A DNA stretch of 64,000 bases, taken from contig OX375873.1 in the NCBI GenBank assembly GCA_947359465.1, forward strand, positions 133,998,899 through 134,062,898, given 5' to 3'. The translations under genes were made by a program, and so were the position numbers. Below, in pieces: positions 1 to 11,469 of the stretch; the first letter of the stretch is position 1; every line of letters begins with the position of its first letter. This DNA comes from Metellina segmentata. Lineage: Eukaryota; Arthropoda; Arachnida; Araneae; Tetragnathidae. The notes below the pieces were generated by a model. The model was given only the letters and a program-made list of their open reading frames with translations, had not been told where the DNA came from and made no database searches.

Positions 1-80
1 AAATTACGTTGTGCCGTGCTCGGACCTTTTCCTTTGGGATTGATCCCAGACCGTAGTCAATAGTCCGTGGTGTTTCTCCA
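1..80 (+). repeat. SINE-A 3' part
   Basis: This is the 3' half of the commonest repeat in the window, here called SINE-A. It carries the shared wording 'aaattacgt..gt', 'gattgatccc' and a 'cgta/tcgtcaatag' segment seen in all other copies. The 5' (tRNA-like) part is outside the window. Confidence 0.7.
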
Positions 81-1000
81 ATGCGTATTTATTAGAAAAA
101 TGCTCCAAGATTTCAGATTTTCGAGGTCTTTCCCCAGGAAACAATGGGAACTATTTTTTTCATTTCAGCCCCTGTCTCCAAACATCTCTGCGTGTTGGAG
201 TTCCTTGATGTGTACAGGGTTAAAAAGTAAACAAAACAGTCTTTTAGAACCCAAACAAAAAAAGCACACGCGTATCTCTCTCCACGGTACACCAGTCCCC
301 ATGGGGATCCGCGTCCACACATTCACCTTGCGACGCTGTCATGCACGCTCACCACGCGCGTTCCTCCACGCAGGGCCTCAGACACTACGCGTCCCCCTTC
401 AATTTTCCCCGTCTCCAAACGAATATGAGAGTAAAAGCAATAGCAAAAAGGAGAAGGGAAAAAATGTAAAGGAAACACACAACCGCAGACAAGATAAACG
501 CTGTTTATAAAAAGCTCCTTGGCTGTCGCAAAAGCTGAAGCGATGACGGCAGTAGCTAGACACTGAACAGGCGATTTCGTCTTGTTCAAGAGAAAACGCA
601 GAGCATGTGTTCGCTCGGATGAGGAGGCAGTAAGACTGGGGGGTCGGAGTTCTGTTTCCGAAGAGGGTGCATGACAGGTTCACGCATTGTATCTTGGTGT
701 TTATTGATTTTGCGTGGAGTAAGTCGAAGCTCATTTTTGTTAGATGTGGCTTCGACGATTTATTTGGTTTATTTTTCTATAAAATATAATGAACTGCTGT
801 GGATATCAAAGACGAGAATTGTTTTTAACTCATGGTAATGTGACAAAAGTTTAATCCACTCAGCTCCAGTCCTCAATGATGGGCTCTTAATGGGTTCAAT
901 GATGGGCTCTTCATGAAATCAAATATACATTTCACAAGTGCATAATGTTTCTTGCACAAATGTACACTTTTCGCTTTCTTTGTACCCACTATAGACGTGA
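81..1000. other. No recognisable gene
   Basis: There are open frames on both strands at 67-734, but none resembles a known domain and they overlap each other antisense. No exon of the metalloproteinase gene could be recognised here. Confidence 0.5.
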
Positions 1001-1004
1001 CATA

Positions 1005-1952
1005 CTACTGTGATAATAAAGTATCCGGAATGCTTCTTTTAAATTACGTATATAGTAGATAGATGTCGTCTGAAAAATTTTATCAAATATTTTTATGACT
1101 TATATAAGCATGTGTGGCAAGAATCAGGGATTTATTTAATTTTATCGTTTGAAAATAAATTTGTTTTTACTAAGGGAAAAATTTTCACTCCGTTGATTTT
1201 CCAAAATGTCGAATTGAGCAAAAGAACATGCATTAAATTTTGTTTCCGCAATAGAATTTCTGCTACAAACACATTTGAAATGTTGCAAAAAGCTTTTCCA
1301 GACGACTTTTTAACAAAAACGACAGTATTTGATTGGTATGAAAAGTTTAAAGAAGATAAAGAATCCGTCGTAGATGATTCGCGATCTGGTGGACTATCTA
1401 CTTAGACTAATGATCGACATGTCAATCAGGTAAGAGAATTGGTGCTTAATAATCGTCGTTTAACAATAAGAGATATTGTTGAACAAGTTCCTATATCATT
1501 TGGTTCCTGTCAAGCAATTTTGAAAGATCATTTAAGTTAGCGATGCGTCGCTTCTCGAGCTGTTCCAAAAACTTTGATTTTGTTCCAAAAGCAACAACGT
1601 GTTGTAGTGTCCCGAGAGCTGCTTTCTTCGTAATTTTGAATGCTTTCTCCGTAATTTTGCTGCGTATTCACCTGACATGATACCTTGTGACTATTTCTTA
1701 TTTCCACTGGTGAAACTAACTGTTCGTTGTCACCTTTTTGAGTACATTGATGCAATAACAGAAAATTCGATACGAACCCTGAAGGAGTTTCACAAAAACT
1801 TTAAAGCATGATTTGAGGACTGGAATAAAACGACGGCAGAAAAGCATTAAAGTCGGATGAGATTACTTTGAAGGAGATGTAATAAGTTTTTACCAATAAA
1901 TTGATTCCTTTTGTTTTATGACAGCATTTCAGGTACTTTTTTATCACTGTAG
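1005..1952 (+). mobile_element. Defective mariner element with TIRs and TA target site
   Basis: The ends are near-perfect terminal inverted repeats: CTACTGTGATAATAAAGTA at the left, and the right end read in reverse as CTACAGTGATAAAAAAGTA. Both ends are flanked by TA, the mariner target duplication. Inside, a + frame at about 1210-1405 reads like the N-terminal helix-turn-helix part of a Mos1-type transposase (motifs SATNTFEMLQKAF, VFDWYEKFKED, DDSRSGG). A stop follows, then more transposase-like sequence to about 1630. The catalytic middle is deleted; only C-terminal scraps remain near 1680-1900. It is non-autonomous and dead. Confidence 0.85.
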
Positions 1953-1954
1953 TA

Positions 1955-2397
1955 TAACTATAATAAGCATTGCTAATGAGAGGAGCTTCAAAAATGTGAC
2001 CAATATGTCGACTAGTAATAACGTGATCTATCTGTGAGAATGGACTTCGATGGCCGAATTAGCATCATATTGTAAAATAAGATCATGACGGAGTAGGAGC
2101 GTGAATGCGCAATTATATAGAGTGGTGACAAAAGTGGTGAAATCGCCAAAGTCTACTACCATTACACGCGGACCACTCATTTAATGAATCAATAAATGTA
2201 CGTCATGTCCCGTAAACCAATTAGATGATGAATGTCAGGTTCCACCTTTCAGATGAAAGCAGTCCACGTTACTACTTAGTTTTGGTCCCATGATCCTGGG
2301 CATTTGAAATGACTACCATTACCGATTGCTCACTGTACTTCTATATTTCCTCTGTGGTTCCCACCCTGGGAGCTAATGACAATACAGGTTTGAGTAC
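1955..2397. other. Non-coding, no recognised feature
   Basis: No gene is seen. The stretch at about 2225-2310 (with 'tgatcctgggca') resembles 14450-14540, so part of it is an unnamed dispersed repeat. Confidence 0.4.
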
Positions 2398-2541
2398 TTT
2401 AGCAAGCGCGAATGAACCAACGTAACTTAGTGTCTACCAAAAAGTACTTCATGGTAGAGTTGGGTTACACTGGTATTTATACTACCCCTTTGTAAGTTAA
2501 GTTTTGGAGTGGTAGAGCTAAGCTCGCTACAGTACTCCCCC
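2398..2541. repeat. Direct repeat, copy 1 of 2
   Basis: About 144 bp beginning 'tttagcaagcgc' are repeated about 465 bp downstream at 2863-3007 with roughly 95% identity. Copy 1 reads '..gtggtagagctaagctcg', while copy 2 has lost 'ag' there. The pair could be solo ends of one element or a local duplication. No coding sequence lies between them. Confidence 0.8.
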
Positions 2542-2862
2542 TCCAGAATTTTAGCAGTCGCCGAAATTCGATAGTTGACGTCACTTGTAGAATGATTGCC
2601 ATTTTTGCTTTTGACTGTAAGAGCTGTATTAAGATTACAGTTGCCGTGCTGCCTTTTACATGTTATTTTATCCATGCGGCAATTGCACGAATGGAGAATG
2701 TGATATAACATTAGCAGTTTCTGCTATCACAGCGCCCCCTAGTGGTAGAAAGGTAATTAGAATCAACCATGGCGAATTCTACTGGACATTGTGTGCCATC
2801 CATCGAATTTTTTTTTTTTTTGTAAATTTTTAAGCATGTTCAAATCACGAACGTTGGTCACC

Positions 2863-3007
2863 AATTTAGCAAGCGCAAATGAACCAGCGTAACTTAGTGT
2901 CTACCGAAAAGTACTTCATGGTAGAGTTGGGTTACACTGGTATTTATACTACCCCTTTGTAAGTTAAGTTTTGGAGTGGTAGCTAAGCTCGCTACAAGTA
3001 CTGTACC
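2863..3007. repeat. Direct repeat, copy 2 of 2
   Basis: This is the second copy of the 144-bp repeat at 2398-2541, in the same orientation. A poly-T run (about 2808-2822) lies just before it. Confidence 0.8.
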
Positions 3008-3125
3008 TTTCCTTGAGTATATTTCTCTCATTTGTGCCTGTAATGCTTGTGTGCGTCAATTAATTGATGATGTCCGTTTTGTGTTTGGAGCAGCCTGGCC
3101 CCTTGCGCCATAAATCCCAACCAAT

Positions 3126-4440
3126 CAACTTTCCACTCAATTGTGTACAGCTTTATTACAAATATGATCTAAAAATTTATAACCTTTTAATCTAGGCAGG
3201 TTGTTAGGTAGGTTCTTTATGTGTAAAGAGTAAGATCTAGATCTGGCCACGTTCGCCAAGCAATCAAATATCTCTTCGTCCAGTAAATGGACATGCACAA
3301 GGAAAATTATTACTGACACAGAAGAAAGAAATTACATGTAGGGTAACTAGATAAATCTCATATCTCCTCGGCATACAGTTAACAAGTTGTTAGCGTAGTA
3401 TGCAAACCCACTAAGTTACTTTAAATCCAGGAGAAATGAGGTGCATATTACAGTAAAAAAAATAGCATTTTCCGGGCCCCCTCAGCGTTTGAGTCTTGTT
3501 ATTATACCGAAGACCCTCTTCCTATAGTGTTTTATGATAGAGTTGTCTGTTGACTGGAATGATACATGCTTTGATTCAGTCCCCATTGAACATTAATTTT
3601 CCTCAGTGATTTTCACCAGACTATGGGATCCAATTATTTGGACATGTACAATGCATAGAGAATTAAAGATATAAAGTTCTGAAGTACTAGGTAGGCGTCG
3701 ACGTGATCTTCCAGGATGAGAAATTTTTTTCATATCAATTAGCAGAATGCGCGCCTTTAAGCTTTATTGATCAGAAAACGTTTCTTACCATCATTTGGCA
3801 ACACTAATGAACAGTTGCTGCTTATTTCATTTGTTGTGTTTTGATGAGATTTTTGTATTACCTTCCGAAATTGCTTCAAAGGAACCTCCCCTCCGTAACT
3901 AAATTAAGCTTCTTTAAAAATACTGAACAATCTAAGTGAATTTAAAAGTTTAACCCCACCCCCAGCTCCGCACTTACACGATGGTCTTGGTTAGATAGAG
4001 TTTTGAACTCGTAACCCACCGGTGCAGGTGCAGAATTATATTCAGTGTTCTGCAACACAACTCCAAGCAATTGCATTTGTTCTGCAGGCATTTGGTCCGT
4101 TTTTGAAAACTACAGTCAAATAAAAAACAGACATAAAACACAATTATCGCGTAAATATGTATTACATATTTATAATAAAACATCAAACTTAATTTACTTG
4201 CTTTATTTAAAACCAAGGCATACTTTCAGAATTTGCAATTCTTTCTATCATTTTTTAAGTTAAATATTTTGTCATTGACTTAAAAGATGTGTTATTTATA
4301 AAGTGTTTGGTAATTTTGGGTGGTAGGAGGTAGGGAGGTTGTTTCGCAGTTAGAAAAGAAAAAAAAGGTGTGGCAAAGAGCGCGCTTTGCGCTGCAGAAC
4401 ATCGTAACTTATGATTGAAAACAAATCGGCCAAAATTTTG
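3126..4440. other. AT-rich non-coding
   Basis: No recognisable gene or complete repeat was found. A SINE-C scrap ('ccttgcgccataaa') lies just before it at about 3090-3115. Overlapping sense and antisense open frames at 3974-4263 look like chance. Confidence 0.4.
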
Positions 4441-4899
4441 ATAAAATTAAGGAAAAACTGTTCTGCAAAGTCTTTGTTCTACGATGTACGTCACAGTTTT
4501 AAGCACTTTCTGCTCCCGGGCCCTCCGGATGCTAGTCCGCTTTTCTTCCAACCTGGCTACCGCGACCCTGCAAAGACAGCGGAATAGCCAAAAGAAAGGC
4601 CCCAAAAGAAGGTAGAATCGCTGCATTTTCTTCGAAGTTTCGGCTACCCGAGTATAAGTTGACGTGATCCTCCCGTGTTCACCCCAGATTTTTTTCCCTC
4701 GAGGGAATCGTTTTCTTACCCTAAGCCTCTTGTTGAAAAGCAAGGCAGTTTTCGCGCATCTGCCCCACTTGTCTTTGATTGAGGATGAAATGCTGTCTTC
4801 GTGAGAGTTGACCTTCTCACTCTCTATTCCAAACGAACACCCTTTTTTCGATCGGGAGTTTCCGTTCCATGCTGTGAGTCAGCTCTCAAGGGCACACTG

Positions 4900-5185
4900 C
4901 ATTGAAAGGTATGAGTGCTCTGCTCCGCTTCAGGAGACCACGGTAGACCAGTGGGAAGGGTAGCCGACAAGCAAACGGAGGGTTGCGAGTTCGAAACTAG
5001 GTCCAGCCAAAGACCGTCGTGTATACGAGGACTAGTTATCGGCGCAGGTTCGATACCTGTCAGGTGCATTCCTCCCTGGGTGTATTTCTCTCTACTGTGT
5101 CAGTAAAAGCTTTCATTGTTTGTGTGTTTATTGATATTGTATGTCTTGTGTCCGGCGCAGTATGACCCTTGCGCCATAAAACCAC
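4900..5185 (+). repeat. SINE-C copy with tRNA-like head
   Basis: The head has a pol III B-box-like 'ggttcgatacc' and a tRNA-like segment. It is followed by a body ending in 'gacccttgcgccataaaacc'. The same body recurs in the opposite orientation at 16690-16960, and in part at 3090, 36150, 45130 and 56730. It is a second SINE family, distinct from SINE-A. Confidence 0.65.
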
Positions 5186-5425
5186 AAAGCAACCAACGTA
5201 GGCTGGTGCACGTTAAATCTGTCGTGCCCTCAAATATTCTCACCTTGGTGTAGTGTGGAATTTTGGAGAGTGGGGTACCAGGCTCAGTTGTTAATCTCGT
5301 CATCTGACCGTGGTTCAAACTTACGAGGTCGTTGTCCTCTGTTTTTTCCCTTCGCGATTGATCTCGGATCGTTGCCAGTAGCCTGTTGTGTTGCTACAGT
5401 GTGGCGTTAATTAACTATATATCAA
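5186..5425 (+). repeat. SINE-A copy (head missing)
   Basis: It carries the SINE-A body 'ggctggtgcacgttaaat', then 'catctgaccgtggttcaaa' and the tail 'gcgttaattaac'. It directly abuts the SINE-C copy. A short antisense scrap of the same family follows at about 5430-5500. Confidence 0.75.
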
Positions 5426-5575
5426 ACTTCGACACCACACCAACGTGAGGACATTTGAGGCCACAACAGATTTAACGTGCTCGCTATATTTCTTGTTACC
5501 ACCACGCCTAAAGCACCCCCATCTGAATGTTGGCAATTTTCACCAAACTGCATTTTTTGAGTCACCATTTCTAGT

Positions 5576-6939
5576 TTCATGCTATGGTAATGGTAATTTT
5601 CGTTAACGTCGTACTAGAGCAACACAACGGGCTATTGACGACGGTCCGGAATCAGTCCCTTAAGGGAAAGATTCGAGGACAACACCTCGTAATTTTGAAC
5701 CACGGTCAGATGACGAAGCAACACCTGAGCTGGCACCCCACTCTCCAAACTTCCACGCCAACCCAACGTGAGGACTTTCGGCTACGACAGATTTAAGGTG
5801 CACCAGCCGCCTCTACACCATACATTTACAAACATCCATGCCCGGACCCGGATTCGAACCAGGAACCTTCCGATCTAGAGGCTAACACCTTAACCACTAT
5901 ACCGGTTGGTCGGTAAAAAATGGTAATGGTAATTTTTAGTTAACGTCGTACTAGAGCAACACAACGGGCTATTGACGACGGTCCGGGATCAGTCCCTTAA
6001 GGGAAAGATCCGAGGACAACACCTCGTAATTTTGAACCACGATCAGGTGACGAAGCAACACCTGAGCTGGCACCCCACTCTCCAAACTTCCACGCCAACC
6101 CAACGTGAGGACTTTCGGCCACGACAGATTTAAGGTGCACCAGCCGCCTCTACACCATACGTTTACAAACATCCATGCCCGGACCCGGATTCGAACCAGG
6201 AATCTTCCGATCTAGAGGCTAACACCTTAACCACTATACCGGTTGGTCGGTAAAAAATGGTAATGGTAATTTTTAGTTAACGTCGTACTAGAGCAACACA
6301 ACGGGCTATTGACGACGGTCCGGGATCAGTCCCTTAAGGGAAAGATCCGAGGACAACACCTCGTAATTTTGAACCACGATCAGGTGACGAAGCAACACCT
6401 GAGCTGGCACCCCACTCTCCAAACTTCCACGCCAACCCAACGTGAGGACTTTCGGCCACGACAGATTTAAGGTGCACCAGCCGCCTCTACACCATACGTT
6501 TACAAACATCCATGCCCGGACCCGGATTCGAACCAGGAATCTTCCGATCTAGAGGCTAACACCTTAACCACTATACCGGTTGGTCGGTAAAAAATGGTAA
6601 TGGTAATTTTTAGTTAACGTCGTACTAGAGCAACACAACGGGCTATTGACGACGGTCCGGGATCAGTCCCTTAAGGGAAAGATCCGAGGACAACACCTCG
6701 TAATTTTGAACCACGATCAGGTGACGAAGCAACACCTGAGCTGGCACCCCACTCTCCAAACTTCCACGCCAACCCAACGTGAGGACTTTCGGCCACGACA
6801 GATTTAAGGTGCACCAGCCGCCTCTACACCATACGTTTACAAACATCCATGCCCGGACCCGGATTCGAACCGGGAATCTTCCGATCTAGAGGCTAACACC
6901 TTAACCACTATACCGGTTGGTCGGCGTGTTCATGCTATG
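5576..6939 (-). repeat. Tandem array of four SINE-A units inside one target-site duplication
   Basis: Four head-to-tail units start at 5584, 5920, 6257 and 6594, with periods 336, 337 and 337 bp. Units 2-4 look identical apart from one base near the tRNA-like head of unit 4 (gaaccAgg versus gaaccGgg). Each unit, read on the - strand, has a tRNA-like head (A box around 'tatagtggttaaggtg', B box 'ggttcgaatcc'), a body and a tail of ttaccattaccat. The array as a whole is bracketed by the 11-bp direct repeat TTCATGCTATG at 5576-5586 and 6929-6939. That is what one retroposition event leaves. Confidence 0.9.
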
Positions 6940-7151
6940 ACCGAGACACGAATCTTTTTGATTCTTAATGCAAATTCCGATTTTCACTGGATTTTTCCCG
7001 AGGCATCAAACATTGAACGTGTTTTTGCAGAAACGTCAATTTTGCAGATGGGTGCCTTTGGCGTGGTAGTGACGATAAGTGTAACGGTTTTTATGCTCAT
7101 AATTAATTTCTTTTTTCGATCGTGGTCCGTTCTGACTGTTGTTGTTTTCAG

Positions 7152-7310
7152 GAGTTAGACTGTTCGCCGTCGCAGCCCACGAGTTTGGCCACTCCCTGGG
7201 CCTGTCGCACTCTTCGGTGGACGGAGCTCTCATGAACCCCTTCTACAAGGCCATCCAGGACAACTTCCAGCTGCCCGACGACGACCAGAGGGGAATACAG
7301 ATGCTATACG
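7152..7310 (+). CDS. Matrix metalloproteinase, zinc-binding exon
   Basis: This internal exon encodes the end of the MMP catalytic domain. It carries the zinc motif [11 protein letters not shown] (three His ligands, catalytic Glu) and the downstream Met-turn region with ALM. It then reads to ..GIQMLYG, the usual close of the domain. The acceptor is tttcag before 7152 and the donor is gtaagaa after 7310. It enters with one base borrowed from a missing upstream exon and leaves in phase 1. MMPs are secreted or membrane-bound zinc endopeptidases that cut extracellular matrix. The signal peptide, cysteine-switch prodomain and N-terminal catalytic half are not in the window, or lie in exons I could not recognise, so the gene is 5'-incomplete here. 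The next exon is at 8852. Confidence 0.92.
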
Positions 7311-8036
7311 GTAAGAACAGTAACCTTTACAAAAATCACTCGCACCGCAATAACCCTTTCAGAGACAACTCACGTACCACTGCGGCGTGCAAATATAGTG
7401 CTTCTACAATACATTGAATCCATGTTAATAAGGATTAATTGCGAAATGCAGGTTGTCCCATTTGAAAGGAATGCAGTTTTATCAACTTACTACGCGTTTT
7501 CAAGCTATACAAGATGGTTTCGAGGGTACTTGCATGAAAAAATATTCCCATATACTGGCCAATGAAGATATCTTAATCTAATTTGTTACATTTTAATGGA
7601 ACTTAATTTTACTTTACCAATTCATTTTTTAGAATCTCATTCAAGAAAATTCTTCATCCAAGTAATGCAAGCAGAAAATTCCAATTTTAATGTCGTAGAT
7701 TGTAGGAAAAAGAAGTTTGATAGGGATTATGCTGGTAGTAAAAACAAAACAGTACCTGTTTCAAAAACCGTAGGAAAACATGATAGACAGAAAATTCTGG
7801 TCAAACTCAGAAAACGATCGTGGAGTTTACACCATTACTTCTGCATTTTTGTCTATGTTCTTTTAAAAAAGGTATAGACTTACTTTCAACTAGATTTAGG
7901 GTATGTGTAGTAAGTGAAGTGGACATTCGTATTCAATAGCTTATATGTCTAGTTGAAGCAGAAACTTCCGGCTTTAACGAACCAGATCATAGTCAAAAGC
8001 ATTTTCATACAAAGACCATTTTAATTGAAGCATAGG
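7311..8036 (+). other. MMP intron, no feature
   Basis: This is an AT-rich intron. The open frame at 7596-7877 shows no recognisable domain and lacks exon-like signals. Confidence 0.5.
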
Positions 8037-8550
8037 ATTAGCAACTGGAGGGTTGCGTGTTCGAATCCAGTCAAACACCGTCGTGTACAAAGGAGGCTGG
8101 TGCACGTTAAATCCGTCGTGTTCTCAAATGTCCTCACGTTGGCGTGGTGTGGAAATTTTGAGAATGGGATGCCAGTTCAGGTGTTGCCTCGTCATCTGAA
8201 CGTGGTTCAAAATTACGTAGTGTTGTCCTCGGATCTTTCCTTTAGGGGATTGATCCCGGTCCGTCGTTAATAGCCCGTTGTGTGCTCTAGTACGAAGTTA
8301 ATTAAAAATTATTATTACAGAAAGGGTTGCGAGTACGAAACTCGATCCAATCAAAAAACGTCGTGTGTTTCACTGGTTCATGTTAAATATGTCGTGGCCT
8401 ATAATATCCTCATATTTGCGTATGTGGAATTTTGGAGGGAATCTAAGGAGTTGATCTCGTCATCTGACCGTGGTTCAAAATTACGAGTTATTGTCCTCAG
8501 TTCCATGAATAATGCATCCCGGACTGTCACGAATAGCCCATTGGGGTTAA
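8037..8550 (+). repeat. Two successive SINE-A copies
   Basis: Copy one (about 8040-8300) retains a B-box-like 'gttcgaatcc' and runs to the tail 'cgaagttaattaaa'. Copy two (about 8320-8545) is more diverged and follows in the same orientation. Confidence 0.75.
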
Positions 8551-8851
8551 TCCATTGCGATGTCAATTTCTACCTACTCATGTGGTTCATTTGGATTACG
8601 CTGAGAGCAAAAAGACAAAACAGTACAAAATTCACTATTATCCGTTTCATAAACCATAGGGAGAACGTGGTACAGACACTTCTAGTGATGTCTTAAGAAA
8701 TGTTATTTCTGCAATTTGATCTTTAGAAAAAAGTACAGCCTTACATTCGAATATATTCAGTGTATGTATAGTAGATTAATTGAGATTTGTGTTTCATATT
8801 ACTCTCGCAGCTATGAAATTATGTTGTCTTGACCCCTCTTCTTATGCCCAG

Positions 8852-9075
8852 GTTATCGTAATCCTACGAAGTGGGTGCCACTTCCTCCATACATTCCCCC
8901 TGCTACCAGAGCTCCTACTCGTCCTCCACATCCTGATGGTCAGTCCACGACGTCTACCGAGCCACAAGACCCCAGACGGACGACCACTGAGGCACCTATC
9001 CATCCTCTGACGTGCAACACATCGTTTGATGCTGTATCTGTGATCAGAAGAGAACTTTATTTCTTCAAAGGAAAC
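8852..9075 (+). CDS. Matrix metalloproteinase, hinge and start of hemopexin domain
   Basis: The exon starts after 'gcccag' and ends before gtgagt. It enters in phase 1 (GYRNP..) and leaves in phase 0. The first ~50 residues form a Pro/Thr-rich linker (PLPPYIPPATRAPTRPPHPD, then TTST..RRTTTEAP). Such a hinge joins the protease to the hemopexin domain and is often O-glycosylated. The hemopexin domain opens with a Cys (PLTCNTSFDAVS) followed by the blade motif RRELYFFKGN. In the family this Cys pairs with the last Cys of the fourth blade, present here at about 23640. The intron after it contains the minisatellite. Confidence 0.9.
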
Positions 9076-9129
9076 GTGAGTGAAAATGAGGCTTGATCTC
9101 AAAATGTTGTCTTAGGTAGTGCACCAATT

Positions 9130-10440
9130 AAGATACGTCAACCATCAAAGTGGATAGGATGAGATATCTCGTCCATCAGTAATTGACCTTCAATCAGTAC
9201 ATGGAAATCCATCAAGATCTGTCCAATCTTCCTCATGACGAGAAATCTTGTCCATCGAGAACTGACCAATTTTACTCATAACGATAAATCGTGTCCATAA
9301 AGATCTGACCAATTTTCCTCATAACGATCTATCGTGTTTATAAAGACCTGACCTATTTTGCTCGACAAATCTTGTCCATCAAAATCTGATCAATTTTACT
9401 TATAACTATAAATCTTGTCCACCAAGATCTGACCAATTTTCCTCATAGCGATAAATATTGTCCATCAGGATGTGACCAATTTTCCTCATTACGATATATC
9501 TTGTCCATCAAGAACTCACCAATTTTACTCATAACGATAAATCTTGTCTATCAAGATCTGACCAATTTTACTCATAAAGATAAATCTTGTCTATCAAGAT
9601 CTGAACATTTTCCCTCATGATGATAAATCTTGTCAATCAAGATCTGAACAACTTTCCTCATAACGATAAAACTTGTCCATCGGGATCTGAAAATTTTTCC
9701 TCGAAAAAACTTGTTCATCAAGATCGCATCAATTTTCCTCAAGACGAGAAATCTTATCCATATAGATCTGACCAATTTTCCTCACAACGATAAATCGTGT
9801 TCATCAAGACCTGATCAATTTTCCTCGACAAATCTTGTCCATCAAGAACTGACCAATTTTACTTATAACGATAAATCTTGTCCATCAGGATCTGAAAATT
9901 TTTCCTCATGATGATAAATCTTGTCCATCAAGTTCTGACAAATTTTCCTCGAGAAATCTTGTGCATCAAGATCTGATCAATTTTCCTCGTAACGAGAAAC
10001 CTTGTTCATCGAGATGTGACCAATCTTCCTCATAACGATAAATCTTGTTTATCAAGATCTGACCAATTTTCCTCATCACGACAAATCTTGTGCACCAGGA
10101 TTTTATCAAATTTCCTTATGAGGATAAAATTTGTCTCTCAAGATCTGATGAACTTTCCTCGTGACGAGAAATCTTGTCTATCAAGATCTGATCAATTTTC
10201 TTCAGAACGATAAATCTTGTCCATCAAGATCTGACCAGTTTTCCTCATGACAAGATGCATTGTTTATCAAAATTTGATCAATTTTCCTCTTGACGTGTAA
10301 TCTTGTACATCAAGATCTGACCAATTTTCCCCATAATTTAAATCTTATCCATCAAGATGTGACCAATTTTATCTAAAACGATAAATCGTGTTCATCAAGA
10401 TCTGACCAATTTTCCTCGAAACGATAAATCTTGTCCATCT
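9130..10440. repeat. Minisatellite, ~43-bp unit, about 30 copies
   Basis: The unit is roughly 'ataaatcttgtccatcaag' followed by 'atctgaccaattttcctc' and 'ataacg'. Copies vary by substitutions and by loss of the 'ataacgat' spacer. Every unit carries the short inverted repeat ATCTTG..CAAGAT around TCCAT, so each could form a small hairpin. The array lies wholly inside the MMP intron between 9075 and 11470, and ends in a SINE-A tail scrap (about 10445-10510). Confidence 0.9.
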
Positions 10441-10764
10441 TTGCCTCGAGGGATTGATTCCGTACCGTCGTTGATATCCCATTGTGTTGCTTCAGTAAAA
10501 CGTTAATTTAAATACCTACCTACCGACAAGATCTGGTCAGTTTTGCTAATGACGAGATACTGTGTCGAGACAACCACGAGGAGTGTTAAGGTTGCTTGGT
10601 ATTGGTATTTTGATTTACTTCGTACTGAAGCAATACAACGGGTTATTAGGAGGGTTATGGAAATATAATTCATTGTATACGAACATAGTGTGGTCAATAG
10701 AACAAATCAAGTTAGAAAAAACGGATAAATTAAATATGAGTTGGAAAATGTGTAAAAAAAGATT

Positions 10765-10945
10765 GGTAATTTTTAATTAACGTCGTACAAGAGAACACAA
10801 CGGGCTATTGACGACGATCCGGGATCAATCCCCTAAGGGTACGTTCCGAGAACCACACCCCGTAATTTTGAACCACGGTCAGATGACGAGGCTTCACCTG
10901 AGCTGGCACCCCACTCTCTAAGCTTCCAGGTCAACCCAATTGTAA
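10765..10945 (-). repeat. SINE-A copy, 5'-truncated
   Basis: Read on the - strand, it has the SINE-A body and the tail with 'gtacgacgttaattaaaaat'. The tRNA-like head is missing. Confidence 0.7.
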
Positions 10946-11039
10946 ATAAAAAAAGTCAAGCCATAATACTTAAATTCGTTAGAGTAACGGCGAGATATAC
11001 ACCCTAAATTTAAATAACAAAAATGGTATTGTTTTAATG

Positions 11040-11255
11040 GTGTCAATTTTTTTTTAATTAGAAAAATTGATCAGATCTTGTCTTTAGAAAAAAATTACCA
11101 GATCTGGATGAACAAAATACCTTGTCATTAGAAAAAAATGACTAGATCTTGATCTCATCATCAGAAAATCGGCAAAATATATCATGGTGCCGAGATATTT
11201 CACCACTATCAAAATTGGTCAGATCTTGATGGACGAGATTTCTCGTCGAAAATAT
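11040..11255 (-). repeat. Inverted relic of the minisatellite unit
   Basis: It holds several degenerate units in the reverse orientation to 9130-10440, for example 'aaaattggtcagatcttgat' near 11210. About 600 bp separate it from the main array. Confidence 0.65.
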
Positions 11256-11469
11256 TTGGGAGTTTATGAGAACTAGATACGGGGGAGGGGGGAAGGAATA
11301 CTCAGTTAATGCTGTTAATAGAGTAACGGTTTCTGAATATTTAATTTGAAATTCTTTTTTTTTATTATATTAGATCTAGAAAGTGAATAAAGTCAAAGTG
11401 TACAGAGTCAGGTAATGTTTCCACAAATAATTTCCTTTTGAAAATTATGCCATTTGATTGCATTTTCAG

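Noticed and set aside
67..734. Overlapping open frames on both strands (147, 111 and 88 codons)
   Set aside because: They have no domain and no splice context and overlap antisense to one another; chance open frames.
5969..6846. Three identical 67-codon open frames on the - strand
   Set aside because: They are antisense-type readings of the SINE-A body repeated with the array period; not genes.
6851..6924. tRNA gene (A box and B box on the - strand), also in each array unit and at 12903, 34310 and 49662
   Set aside because: The cloverleaf is not canonical, and each head is always followed by the same SINE-A body and tail. They are SINE heads, not functional tRNA genes.
9130..10440. CRISPR-like regular repeat array
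   Set aside because: The repeats are contiguous, degenerate and without unique spacers, and lie in a eukaryotic intron. This is a minisatellite.
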